Source: Gymnothorax reevesii (lineage: Eukaryota; Chordata; Actinopteri; Anguilliformes; Muraenidae). From it: 64,000 nucleotides of DNA. Numbering within the stretch: the first letter of the stretch is position 1; each line of letters opens with the position of its first letter. The translations under genes were made by a program, and so were the position numbers. The DNA is taken from contig CM056577.1 in assembly GCA_029721435.1 (NCBI GenBank), positions 115,256,219-115,320,218 on the forward strand, given 5' to 3'. Shown here piece by piece: positions 25,201 through 34,736 of the stretch. Below the pieces are notes generated by a model, which saw only the letters and a program-made list of their open reading frames with translations, had not been told where the DNA came from and did not search any database.

Positions 25201-27693
25201 ATTTAGCTGATTTTGACACCTACTTTAAGTGCCTGCTATTTCGGGCACTGCCATTTGGCTCCTTTTGAACTCTTTGTCAAAGCCCTTTTGCGATTTCCTT
25301 TAGTGTCTCATTCAATTCTGCAACTTGTGCATCTATTTGGCGTGTGATTTGTGTGATTGTTTTACATTTGTTTTTCCTTTCCCCCTGCAGTATCTCATTA
25401 CCTGGTTGGCCAGGTGACAGGTATTTAAGCCCTCTTCTCAGTGCTGCAAGTTGCTGGATTGTAATGCGCTCAGAACCAGTCAGTATTTCTGGAGTAAACT
25501 CTTTGTCTTTGTTAAATGTAACATGTACTGCAATGACAGCACTTCCTGAATATCTTTCCTGTAAATTAGGTAATTCAAACAAGCTTCCAATCCTAATCAG
25601 GTTCCAGAATTGGAACCACATTCTTACAAACTCTTCCAAGTGTGTTCCTCTGTCCAATGAATTAGGAACAAGCTCCCAATCTTTCTACGGCCATAAAGAT
25701 TGCAAACGAGTTCCTTTCAAGCTACTCCACCCTCCTGTGGGACAGTATGGAGCTGGCAAAGTCTGTGCACCAAATGGCTGTGATCCCGGAAGCCACTGGC
25801 CAGTGACTGACCACTCAGGCTTTGTCTGTAACATCTGAACGGTGCCATCATTATCTGGGGTTTCATACCAGTCTCTTCCTTCGGGACTCCTTTCTCGTTA
25901 TTATGGTATAAGAAGCCAATAAACTGCCTGTTGGTTTGTGCACTGCCTCTGCACTCGATTCCTGGTGTGGACCATTACACTCTTCATCTTGCTTTGGAGA
26001 CTTACGAAGTACTGTTGGTCGTTCATTCTGCTAATCAGTAATTATCCAAGTTGATACTTAAGCAACTGCGGTTTAGAAACTTCAAAGTTAAAACTTATTC
26101 GCAGGAGTGCTTCTGATATTTTGGCCATCCCCGGCTCAGAATAAAAACAGAGCATCCGTAGTAATGTCAGAAGTGGGTAGAATCTCTAGTGTGTTTTCTT
26201 GGTTTGAATAGACGTTGCCTTCAATGAATAATTGTAGCGCATTGTAAGGTCATCACTTGCAGAACATCGCGATCTGAAGTGCGTTCAGGTGAGCTAAATG
26301 TTTGTATATTTAAATGTTAACGCGGTGGAGAAATAACATACTCCGTAGAAGTTTATGTCTGTCTGTGAAGCATGGCACCCACCTGATGCACAAATACGTC
26401 AACTGGCGCCTCGAGGGCGATCCCCTCTTTGCTCGTCATGGACAGAAACCCGAACCCCATTCGCACGTTGAACCACTTGCACACGCCGCTGCCATGGAAC
26501 GGACCGGAAACCTCCTCCGCGCCCGTCGATTCCTCTTCCTCCGCCGTAGAACATTCACCTTTAAATAAAATGTATAAGTCATGTTTTATAATGTCTGTTT
26601 TGAGGGGATACAAAAACAGAAAACGAGTAAAAATGCGTACTTCTCCATGGATGCGCTGCGATTGTCATGTAGCCTATACCGGGAAAGTAACATTCAATAA
26701 ACCCATCCATTCAAAAACTGTCAAATTCATTTTGGCCAACTTGAATCTATATTTTATTACGCTATATATTCTTTATATCGGGACACCTTAAACCACCAGA
26801 AATAATTTTTTTTAAATTTTTTTTTTATTTTTATTATTTTATTATTTTTATTAGCCTACCATGTAACCCGCGGTATGTAAATCCCAATTTCAAATGGTTA
26901 TTTATTTATTTATTTATTTTCCATTCATTGCATGCATCGGCTTTTTTATACGCTTACAAGTATAATCAGGGAATAAAAACACATGTCGGCTCATTGTATT
27001 TTACCTTTGATATATGTGAATTTCAACTAAACGAATCTTTTCCCATAATTTCCTGGGAAATATTAACATGCCTTTTACATGCACTACCGAATTAGCAAGT
27101 TCAATTAAGTGAAACAACATCAAGTGGAAAGTTCAAACCGAGATGCGGAGTGAAAGCCTATATTTGTGAAACTATTTGTAATTTGTAAGTCTACTTGAAG
27201 TTTGTTTTCAAAACAATGCTTGATCAAAAACAAAACATTAGCCTAATTAAGGAGTCCTACTCGGCATATGGAACGCTAAAACGTCTTATTCAATTGAAAA
27301 TAATAAAAGATAAAATATAAGAACATGGGAAATAAATGCTACAATGGCGTACACTTTTGCCCAGGTGCTTAAGGCATTAGACTATAGGCATTCAGACCTA
27401 TTTTCTGGCACAAATTCATAAATATGAAGTAAAGCTACAGAGAATAATTATCTAATGTTGTAAGATTTTATGAGGGAAACTTGGAATATTAGTTAAGTAA
27501 TTCGATTCGAAGTTTAATCTCGAATAAAACTACCACTGTTGATTTTTTACGCGGTTTATCCAAAGCTGTGAACAATTTATTTTACACGTTTGAAAGCACA
27601 CTGAGACAAAAAAAAAAAAGAAAGAAACGCCATTCAATGTATTACAACATAGGTTACTTAACCTGTAAACTGCTCGTTGGAAACGGAACCCAT
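10041..27693 (-). CDS. lin28a: LIN28A RNA-binding protein, complete 4-exon coding sequence
   Basis: LIN28A binds the terminal loop of let-7 precursors and many mRNAs, blocking let-7 maturation and supporting stem-cell identity and developmental timing, mainly in the cytoplasm. The coding exons, in gene order, are 27693-27663, 26558-26383, 21643-21465 and 10248-10041, with splice phases 1, 0 and 2 that join without a break into 197 residues (human LIN28A has 209). The cold-shock domain spans about residues 31-105 and has the RNP motifs [15 protein letters not shown] and VDVFVHQ. A basic linker ([15 protein letters not shown]) leads to two CCHC zinc knuckles at residues 130-143 and 152-165. The tail [14 protein letters not shown] is LIN28A-like, whereas [12 protein letters not shown] in exon 3 is shared with LIN28B. 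The introns hold minisatellites and many transposons. All exon junctions have GT-AG ends. Confidence 0.95.
10640..11760 (+). mobile_element. Decayed Tc1/mariner transposon, 5' end missing
   Basis: Transposase fragments appear in order with frameshifts and stops: an N-terminal region ([17 protein letters not shown]), a central part around 10930-11280 with [15 protein letters not shown] sequence, and the C-terminus at 11351-11542 ([20 protein letters not shown] ... GGVTKY). The right end CTCCCCACTGTA at 11760 is a typical Tc1 terminus ending at a TA. No matching left terminus is found near 10400-10640, so the copy is 5'-truncated. It lies outside lin28a coding exons, downstream in plus coordinates of exon 4, and so within lin28a intron 3. 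Confidence 0.85.
11761..14030. other. lin28a intron 3, mostly unassigned
   Basis: No exon is recognised. It contains a moderately GC-rich stretch at 12300-12530 that looks like part of a dispersed repeat, and CA/GT-rich DNA at 12950-13440. The open frames over the CA-rich part are low-complexity shadows. Confidence 0.35.
13262..13436. repeat. Degenerate CA-rich simple repeat
   Basis: Interrupted CACA/CGCA/ACAA repeats that open several overlapping frames rich in H, T and C on both strands. Confidence 0.7.
14031..15955 (+). mobile_element. Ty3/gypsy retrotransposon fragment (gag to RNase H), plus strand
   Basis: Gag-like peptides appear first ([14 protein letters not shown] ... [14 protein letters not shown]), then a gag-end/protease interval broken by stops. 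Reverse transcriptase follows from about 15180: [18 protein letters not shown], [36 protein letters not shown], then [10 protein letters not shown] (the catalytic YxDD box is changed to CVDN) and [11 protein letters not shown]. After EFH the frame jumps directly to RNase H sequence ([16 protein letters not shown]), so about 200 residues are missing. Many frameshifts and stops mark it as long dead. A hAT-type MITE sits inside the reverse transcriptase at 15489-15700. Confidence 0.85.
15489..15700. mobile_element. hAT-type MITE nested in the gypsy reverse transcriptase
   Basis: The 212-bp element begins CAGTGTTTCCCAAACCTCTC and ends with the inverted complement. The CAGTG...CCCAAAC terminus is typical of hAT/Charlie elements. 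The flanking octamers CTCTACGA and CTTTATGG differ only by three transitions and look like a decayed 8-bp target duplication. Removing the element plus one octamer restores the reverse transcriptase reading frame across the site. Confidence 0.85.
16500..16918 (-). mobile_element. Probable LTR of the minus-strand gypsy fragment
   Basis: It lies just past the chromodomain end of the minus-strand element. On the minus strand it has a TATA box (CTATATAAGCAGG) near 16888-16900 followed by a pyrimidine-rich leader, as expected for a 3' LTR. Exact LTR ends and a second LTR were not found. Confidence 0.45.
16925..19205 (-). mobile_element. Ty3/gypsy chromovirus-type fragment (RT end to chromodomain)
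   Basis: Reading leftward on the minus strand: the end of reverse transcriptase ([18 protein letters not shown]), the connection region ([15 protein letters not shown]), RNase H ([19 protein letters not shown], then [17 protein letters not shown]), the integrase zinc-binding region near 18150-18250, the integrase core ([20 protein letters not shown]), the GPY/F region at 17424-17666, and a chromodomain at 17014-17295 ([20 protein letters not shown]). Each block is interrupted by stops and frameshifts, so the copy is inactive. It converges on the plus-strand fragment at 14031-15955 but overlaps it in RNase H content, so they are two copies. Confidence 0.85.
19206..20634. other. lin28a intron 3, unassigned
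   Basis: No gene or bounded transposon is seen. The part at 19600-20000 is rich in GCTAGC/TAGCTA words, common in fish non-coding DNA. Confidence 0.35.
20635..21432. mobile_element. Inverted-repeat element, copy B (GAAGACCAC termini)
   Basis: The left end GAAGACCACAAAGGAAAAAT and the complement of the right end GAAGACCACTCTGGAAAAAT define the same family as copy A at 8466-9101. The right arm, read in reverse, matches the left arm of copy A over about 110 bp. A Tc1-type element of 589 bp is inserted inside. It ends only 33 bp from lin28a exon 3 (gene-downstream side). Confidence 0.65.
20693..21281. mobile_element. Non-autonomous Tc1-type element nested in copy B
   Basis: The ends CAGTACCGGCCAAAAGTTTG and its complement (CAAACTTTTGACTGGCACTG) are classical Tc1 termini, each flanked by TA (20691-20692 and 21282-21283). 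The 589-bp interior has no transposase; the open frames at 20824-21040 are short and unrecognised. Confidence 0.85.
21465..21643 (-). CDS. lin28a: lin28a exon 3, end of cold-shock domain and linker
   Basis: It begins [20 protein letters not shown] and runs through [12 protein letters not shown] to the basic linker ending KGD, with donor ACAG|GTGAGA in phase 2. It is too short, and closed by stops in flanking DNA, to show as a long open frame. Confidence 0.95.
21685..21838. repeat. CA-rich simple repeat next to lin28a exon 3
   Basis: Interrupted (CA)n with ATGCACA variants, starting about 40 bp upstream of the exon 3 acceptor in gene sense. The overlapping H/T/C-rich open frames are not genes. 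Confidence 0.75.
21850..24780. other. lin28a intron 2, left part
   Basis: It holds a C-rich low-complexity stretch at 22820-22960, a (CA)n repeat at 23852-23960 and otherwise unassigned AT-rich DNA. The 145-codon frame at 22567-23004 is proline- and threonine-rich because it reads through the C-rich tract, and was not accepted as a gene. Confidence 0.4.
24781..25062. repeat. 20-bp minisatellite, 14 units
   Basis: Fourteen head-to-tail units with consensus CTCACTGCATGATATTCAGC; all are 20 bp except one of 22 bp. Divergence between units is moderate. Located in lin28a intron 2. Confidence 0.92.
25277..25905 (-). pseudogene. Unrecognised broken ORF, about 205 codons
   Basis: A 126-codon frame begins near 25657 and ends at a stop at 25277-25279. 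The same frame extends upstream through a single TAG (near 25690) to about 25900. The upstream part contains [12 protein letters not shown] and [10 protein letters not shown]. The downstream part has [20 protein letters not shown] and [20 protein letters not shown], then a charged, probably helical tail ending [13 protein letters not shown]. Composition is protein-like and not low-complexity. I do not recognise the family; a decayed insertion of retroelement or viral origin is possible but unproven. An opposing 164-codon frame on the plus strand overlaps it. It lies in lin28a intron 2 with no splice signals tying it to that gene. Confidence 0.4.
26383..26558 (-). CDS. lin28a: lin28a exon 2, most of the cold-shock domain
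   Basis: The acceptor is TTTAAAG|GTG and the donor CAG|GTGGGT. It encodes an acidic stretch ([11 protein letters not shown]), then the first part of the cold-shock domain with both RNP motifs, ending VDVFVHQ in phase 0. Confidence 0.95.
26559..27662 (-). other. lin28a: lin28a intron 1
   Basis: AT-rich intron of 1104 bp with T-rich and TTTA runs at 26805-26920. No additional exon or transposon is recognised. The donor is GTTAAG and the acceptor TTTAAAG. Confidence 0.7.
27663..27693 (-). CDS. lin28a: lin28a coding exon 1 ([10 protein letters not shown])
   Basis: This exon carries the start codon and ten codons ending in a split glycine codon, with donor ACAG|GTTAAG. The start MGSVSN is shared with tetrapod LIN28A. 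An in-phase alternative first exon lies 314 bp upstream. Confidence 0.9.
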
Positions 27694-28006
27694 CTCACGT
27701 TTTCCTCTAGAAGAAAATAACTCCAGGTACCACGTGGCAACCACAACCGTTTCAGTTTGCGCCACTCTCCAAATATGTTTTGCGAATAAAAAATTAAAAT
27801 ATTGCTTATTTTTGAAGGATAACAGGAGAAAACCAAAAATCACAAGGTCTGTCTACATCCTCTGTTCAGAAATGCGCGGGGGAGGGTCATCGAGGGTGGG
27901 TGGGGGTATCCCAATATCTGAAAGACAATGCAAGACCTCACTCCCCAAGTCCTTACTTGTTTATCAGACTCGAACATCAAAAGCCCAACTTTTCACTTGA
28001 ATTCAC

Positions 28007-28016
28007 CTTCAGCCAT
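28007..28016 (-). CDS. lin28a: Possible alternative lin28a first exon (MAEG) or short uORF
   Basis: In the 5' leader region, a strong start context (GCCATGG) is followed by ATG GCT GAA and then G|GTGAAT, which fits a splice donor. Splicing here to exon 2 would be in phase 1 and give MAEG joined to [12 protein letters not shown]28B proteins start MAEG. If unspliced, the same ATG gives a seven-codon upstream ORF ending TGA. Which of these is used cannot be told from sequence alone. Confidence 0.4.
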
Positions 28017-28019
28017 GGC

Positions 28020-28480
28020 TCCCGTCTCGAGCGTCCACTGAGTTAGGCAGCGTTTGTTCTCCTCTTTCCTTTTCTGGACCAAAAATTTATATTCTTTTGC
28101 CAAGGTGAATAATTTGGTCATCTACTTTGCTAAAGACGGTCCCCTTCCCCATCCCACAACCTCCTTCTGGATGTCCAACCCCCCACATTTTCGGTCAAGT
28201 CCACGTGATTCTCAATTACAACCTTCTCACTGATAAATTACACATTCCACAGTGAGAGGACCCGAATTCTGGAAGTGACCAATCAAAAACAGAGACCACC
28301 TAACGGGTTCACGGGGATGCCCCTCCCCACTTCCCTCGGACAGCAGGCTACTAAATGACCTGCAACCCCCTCACTACCTTGAGAAAATTAAAACGTGGTC
28401 ATTTTCTAATTTACCACGCGCAAACATTGCGCTTCCACGCTGCAGATCGCGACTTTTAAAAAGGGCGGGACATTTTCTTA
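28020..28480 (-). promoter_or_regulatory. lin28a: Candidate lin28a promoter
   Basis: A TATA-like ATATAAAT lies on the minus strand at 28092-28085, about 75 bp upstream of the MAEG start and about 390 bp upstream of the MGSVSN start. The surrounding DNA is locally GC-richer. The location fits a promoter, but no start site can be proven here. Confidence 0.35.
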
Positions 28481-29094
28481 CCTACAAATATTCTGCGTTT
28501 CTTCCATAGAGTTGCTCTGCCCTTTCAACATGTCAACTGGCACGGGATGTCTAGAAGAGCGCTATAAAATCGGGAAATAACCGACAAAATCGAATAAATT
28601 TAGTGTACAATTTATCCTGTTTTATTCATATCGTTCTGTATTAGAATGACTGTCACACAGCCTAAACGTTGGGCAGTTTTCTCTGTTATAATAATGTGCA
28701 ACACATAGCCTACATCATGTAGCACCGCACATGTCGTCTCAGCATCAGATTGATTCAAATATGTAAATACTAATGCAAATTGTGTTTGTATATGAATTGT
28801 TATTGCAAATAAATCGCATCATACCTTGATACTATCCATAGGTCTGTTCCCAGCAACTGAATGAAGCGGGTCGGTTCGAGTACGGAGGCCAGGAATTTGA
28901 GATAAAACAACAGATCCGGGGAAGGGCCGGGATAATCTGACAAATTTCATCAGTCCTGTAAACAGGCCTAAACCACGTCCGCTTAGGAATGCATTACATC
29001 AAAAGGAGCCAATGATTCGTTTTTTACATGAAGAATTTTTTTTGTGAAATGCGTTGGTGTGTTTTTATTCGTAGTAAACATTACAAATATCTGG

Positions 29095-29132
<38 letters not shown>

Positions 29133-30476
29133 TTATCCCTGTTCCGCACAATCCTTTACAGAAAAGTCGGCGAAATTCTGTTCAGGCGCCAGGTGAAACC
29201 TATGACAGATTTGGGGGCTAAACTAATCTGTTTAAGTAAAAAAAATCCTGGATGGCTACCTGCTAAACGCTCTGCGGTCCGAATTTGATCTTATGATTAA
29301 AAAAAATTCAACGGTCGCCACATCCGACAAAAGCTTTGCAGTAATAATAATAATAATAATTATTATTATTATTATTAAGATTATTATTATTATTATTATT
29401 AAACGTCCTGTAGATATGTGTAGTCGTCCTGTTTTGTTTTTTTACGTAATACGGAAAATTTCGGCATACAAAAAAAATTGGTTTTAACGCAGCAAGAATT
29501 AGTCGCAATAATAATTTACCAATTATTGCGGTGGATTTCAATCACTTTTTTCAGTGTCAGCGCCTGTATGCGCAGAAAAAGCTTTTTTCACCAGCAGTTT
29601 TCATGGCTCTGTTCAGTTTTCTGTCCCTTTATCGAGTTCACCCGATGAAATTAAATCAGCATATTATTTTGATTTTTAAGCAAAATATATGTAATAGCTC
29701 CAATCCTTAACAACTGTTGTCCTTCTGACAATTTTCAACTATAGCTAGGCCATAGCTAAATATGTGGTGAATGTTTATCGTCGACCTCTGCTAAATCACA
29801 CCTAAAAATTACAGTCTAACTGTACTGTGAAAACGTTAGGCTATACTCATCAAAAAATCTAATACAAAATCATTCTAAAATTACACTGCACTGTGCAGAG
29901 CAAAGTGTGTATGCATGTGTATGTGAATACCTGTCCACATCGATATAATGGGAGACTGTGCGCATGTGCATGCAGCATGACCGCTTTCACCATTGGATTG
30001 ACGGGCGTTTTCTCAGTTGAAATTTATAAAATAGGCCAATGCTACTGAGTAGATGGGGGGAAAAACATTTGCTTCCAGAAAAGAATTCTTGTTTGCACAC
30101 AAGTAACATAAGAGAGGAAAACAGAAATGCAGGTGACGATAATTTGCGTTCAACTTTGAGTCTTAGTGTATCGTGACCTACAGATTCTCACCATTGAGCA
30201 CATTTGGAACGTAAAAGTGTAAAAGGAGGTGTTGTGCGCATACTAGGGTAAACCGGGGTAAGATGCCTCTTAAGAAGATTTCACATTTGATTAACCTCAC
30301 TGTGAACAGTAAAAAGTTGTCTGAACTTTAAAAAGTAAGACAACCAGCCTCCAAGCACCTTTGACTCGGCTCAACTTTAAATTCCAAGTTCTTTCAAAAA
30401 TTTGTTTGTGTGAGCTCGAAAGCTCAAACTGAACAAACTAAAGAAAGCTGCATAGTTGCCTTGCATCTTATTCATC

Positions 30477-30510
<34 letters not shown>

Positions 30511-30920
30511 TCTCATTACAGTGCTCTAAATGTTTACTTAAGCATTTTCGTGTTGTATGTACTATGTTGATATTCAGATTATAGCAATATATTTAAAAAT
30601 AGACATCGTTCTTTAGGGCGTTTTACCCAAGTTTACCCTATTTAGTGAAAATTATTTATTTTACATGCTCCTGAGGGAAAATAAGTCAGACCATAGCCCT
30701 TCAGTTACAAAAATATTAATAATATGATTGTTCTCTGAGTAAAAATGGAAAATTGTCAAGTTAATCCGGGCAGTATATCATGGTTTTCATGACATAGTGA
30801 CCCAAAGAGACCGTGCACCCCCTTGTGGGCATTAGAAATTGAGCACGAGAATCTTACACTAACCGCGCCGAAATTTTACGAATTGATTTGCTCCAAGACC
30901 TGCATTAATTAACTTTATAT
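28481..30920. other. Intergenic DNA upstream of lin28a
   Basis: No gene is recognised. It holds ATT/AAT trinucleotide repeats at 29097-29133, 29340-29400 and 30477-30510. The middle one changes from AAT to ATT units and so is self-complementary. Confidence 0.5.
29340..29400. repeat. AAT/ATT trinucleotide repeat
   Basis: About six AAT units switch to two blocks of ATT units separated by AAG, forming a potential hairpin. Poly-isoleucine and poly-asparagine open frames across it are artefacts. Confidence 0.9.
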
Positions 30921-30924
30921 ATAG

Positions 30925-30925
<1 letters not shown>

Positions 30926-30980
<55 letters not shown>
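30926..30980. repeat. (GA)n microsatellite
   Basis: About 27 uninterrupted GA units. The poly-serine/leucine frame on the minus strand is an artefact. Confidence 0.95.
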
Positions 30981-30984
<4 letters not shown>

Positions 30985-31241
30985 TACATTTATGACGTAA
31001 TATTGCTTCAGGTTTTTAGTTATCAGGATCAAGAATTGCACGGTATCTCCGAAATAGTGCGTTGCACACCGCCAGGCAGCGGTGTGGGCTGGTCTCGCCA
31101 CATTTGTCTGGCCGGTATGTGGAGACATTCATGACACTGCGCATCATCTTTACAAGTAAAAGCACGCCATCACAATAACATCAATAACATGCCATAATTT
31201 GATGTAGCTCAGATTTCTTAGGCAAGGTAAGCAAGCAAATC

Positions 31242-31243
<2 letters not shown>

Positions 31244-31316
<73 letters not shown>
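31244..31316. repeat. (GA)n microsatellite
   Basis: A second long GA tract of about 35 units, 260 bp from the first. Confidence 0.95.
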
Positions 31317-31689
31317 AGTGATCCGAAGTAGCAGTTGCAGTTGGGAAACTGGCAGAATTAGCTTCAGAACCATGGACAGCGCAGTAGGAAGGGCCATACG
31401 TACTATTCAGCTGGAGTTGGCTTGTAACTCCCCTATATACGTCACAATTGTCACATGCGTCACGACTTTTATTTTACTCAAGCTGTACACTGCGTAATCC
31501 TCATGTTCTGTGCTAATTAAAAAAATAAAATTAATACTTTGCCAATTTCAGAACTTTCTTTTTCTTTGAAACTCTGCCCATAAGTCCATCACGCCAGAGT
31601 CTCTTCCCCTTATTGCTGCTGATGCTGGTATTTGCTGTGTCTTGATGAAGTGGCCAACAGAAAAACCAGTGTGGCATTTGTTTGATGAA

Positions 31690-32250
31690 CTCTGATGTAC
31701 TTGTGTCATGTCCCGTGCCCTTGTGTCGTTGTTTCGTGGTATTTCTGGCTCTCCTGGTTGTGGGGTTCTGTTAATAGGAGAACTGTTTTATTTCCTTGTT
31801 TACCCATGCATTCCTCAGGTTCTTTTCAACACCTGTTTCTTCTCTCCCCACATTACCTCTCTGTATTTAGGTTCTGCTATTGCCTTGTGTCTTTGTCTGG
31901 GTGCTGCACCACACCTTGCTATTCATTTCTGGTGCCTCGTGTCTCGCCTCACTTTCATATTTCCCTCCTTTTTTCGCCATCTCCTCTGCCCGGGATGAAT
32001 CTGTTTTATCCCTGTTTCTTGACTGTCTCCTGCCTCTTCCTTAGTAAGGTCCATCACTGCATTTTTAATCCGACCCTCCTCCCAGATTCCAGTCCAGGCT
32101 CCAGCCCAGCAGCTGGTCTGGTCCAGCCTCCAGTCTGGTCACCAAACAGACGTTCTGTCCCATGTTCAACTCTGCCTTACGTTCCATCTGCCCTTGATAA
32201 TCCTTTGCTTCACTCCTTCCTGTAGGTTGGAGTCTGCTTCTTTCCCCTTA
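31690..32250 (+). repeat. LTR-like pyrimidine-rich sequence
   Basis: It begins GTGTCATGTCCCGTGCCCTT and is CT-rich with repeated CACCTG/TTTCTTCTC phrases, in the style of the LTR and leader of fish LTR retrotransposons. The 176-codon frame through it is C-, S-, P- and L-rich and has no domain, so it was not accepted as a gene. No partner LTR or gag/pol is seen. Confidence 0.3.
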
Positions 32251-34736
32251 ATCCATGACAACTTGTCCTTTCATTCCTCAGGCCGTCCACTTCCCTGTTC
32301 CATTCTCCTCAGTTTGTAGTCTTCCTTCAGGGCAGCAGTGCAGATCTCTGTATGACTGGTTCAGACCCTTGGCCATCAAGTATGTGGGGTACCAGCAGCC
32401 ATCTCTCCAAATAACAACTCACTGACTACTTTAAAGAGAAAATTGTTCCTTTTAGGCTAGCATTAATCTACAAGTGAATTTTATGAACGCGAATGCACAA
32501 GATAGTATAACAAGTGACTGGAAGATGTGTCTTGGGATCAGCTTATCCTGTATCTTAAATTAAGTTGAAACAAAATTAGCACATTAGCATGATATCTTTA
32601 CGGCGAGGTGACAAAGTTTGTAATAAGTACACTTGAGTAATGGCTGATCATAAGTTCCTACTAATTGAAAACGCATTAACTAAAGTGCAGCCTTGAAAGT
32701 ATTTGTTTCTTTGTAAACATTCCAATAGTTTTGTGATTCCAAACTTGTGAATGGCTGTAAATGAGAATTAGACTAAAAAAGACTTATACAAGGGAATTGT
32801 AACAGTTTTCACCATAATTTTGCACCAGATGGGCATACACGCAGCTCAAACGTCCCTCTGATGTGACTTCCAAGGCATGTTTTGCAAATCTAAAGAATTC
32901 CACTATGATCTTGGCCCCAATTGGCCAGCGTTACTGTCACATGCTGAAAATCGGCCAGTAGTGCTATTTCTGGGATTTTAAATTTTGACCAATCGTGCAT
33001 TTAAGTGAAGATTGTAAAAGAGACTGAATGTTTCTCTCAAGAGTTTGACAAATTATGATGAAGAGAATAGTCCTGGGGCGTGCACCAAGGGCAAAGCTCT
33101 TTGAAATGATTATAATGTAAAGCATCAATCTGGTAGACCTACATGTTTATAACAATGTTACAAGGGTACATCTATGAAGACCTTGTACTCTGGTTAATGA
33201 TCCAATCTGAAATTATATATGGTTGTATCCATGTGTGTAAAACTTGATCCTGCACACGAGCTATCAACTGTATCGAGTAATAGATTAAGGTTATCATGTG
33301 GTGTACTGGTTGAGAGAAAGAATTTGGAATCAAACAAGACTGCAGCATAACCACAAATATAATATCAGAGTTAATGAACCCATTCACCAATAGTCTGAAT
33401 GGCAAAGTGAAGTTAACATATTGTGGGAAACATGTCTACAACATAGACATTACTTTCTTGTATTTTTTATAGATTGGAATTTCTGTACATTTTTGTAGGA
33501 AATTCACACTGTAAGGGTGTGACATCAAGCCAAAAGTGAAGTATAGTTCTCTCTCTTCCACAGGGGCACCCTAACAGCCCCTGAGACCATCAGTTTTTTG
33601 TCAAAAGTGGCATCCTAACAGAGCAGGGGACAAAAACCAAGCTTCATTGCTGTTATGATCCAGACAAGGGACCAAACAAAGATTTAAGATACAGTCCACA
33701 AGGGAGTATTTTTCAACAGGAACACAGTAAAAGTAGAGGGAAATGCCGAGGTCCAGAATAGTAGAGGGACAGTCCAGCTAAGTTGGTAATGACAGGAGAG
33801 GGTAGGGGCGTGTCTGTGCCCAGGCCAGTGGACGTCCAAGGACAGAAGGCAGGTGGTGAATCCCCCTTGCAGGAGCAGGACAGTTTGACGGTTAAAATGA
33901 AGGTTTTGGCAGGAATGCAATTCCAATCCCGGAGACCAATGAAGGGTTGGGGGTGTTCCTAATAAATTGACTCAGAGGAATAGGCAGGAACAATACATTA
34001 AGAAGAATACAGCCCCAAACCTGGAAACTGATATAAAGGCTTGGGAGCTTGTTCCTATGAATACAATTGGGCAATCGCTCTTTTCTTTAGCATGAATTTA
34101 CCAAAAACACTCAGAAGAAGAGCTCAGCTCAAGGCTCAAAGGCACAAACTGACTGCAAAGCTTAGTATGGTATGGACCTTGACAATCCAGCAACCTTACT
34201 GAAACGAAAATGAACTTATGGAGACAAGGTATTCACAACAGGGGCAAGGCTGGCAATTTTGACAACACTTGGGAGCAAGAGAGGAGATGAGACAATAATC
34301 AATTAACGGAGAAAAACTGAAAAAAAAAAAAACCCACACGTGCACTGCTGCAACAGGAGAGGAAATGATGAAGGACAATCGGGGGTTTTGACAGTTTTCT
34401 CCATCATTGAAGCACCAATTTCATATTATCTCACAGCATAAAAATTGATGCTATTACGGTGCAGACCAACTCAAGGGCATGGTTAAAAAAAAGTCACATA
34501 AAACTACACAGAATAAAACCAGGGAGATTGACCCCCTGCCCCAATACCCCAGCCCCAGCCCCACCCCATCCTGCGCACAACAAAACGTGACAGTTTTCCA
34601 AATGCATCACATTGACACTTGGGCTGAAGCCCTCGATGACATCACACACGCAAAATTAGTCCTTTGGCGTCACTTCCGGGTCCTATTGGGATCTACATAT
34701 GTTATGATCTGTATCTGTCTGATTTTGTTTTTATTA
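32251..34736. other. Intergenic DNA, probable old repeat material
   Basis: No coding gene is recognised. The part from about 33650 to 34400 has the compositional look of untranslated retroelement sequence, but no protein domain or terminal repeat supports a class. Confidence 0.3.

Noticed and set aside
25344..25838. 164-codon plus-strand ORF opposite the 25277-25905 frame
   Set aside because: The minus-strand frame has more protein-like composition and extends over a longer region; the plus frame may be its shadow, although this is not certain.
31695..32225. 176-codon ORF on the plus strand
   Set aside because: Cysteine-, serine- and leucine-rich translation of a pyrimidine-rich LTR-like stretch, with no domain and an overlapping second frame.
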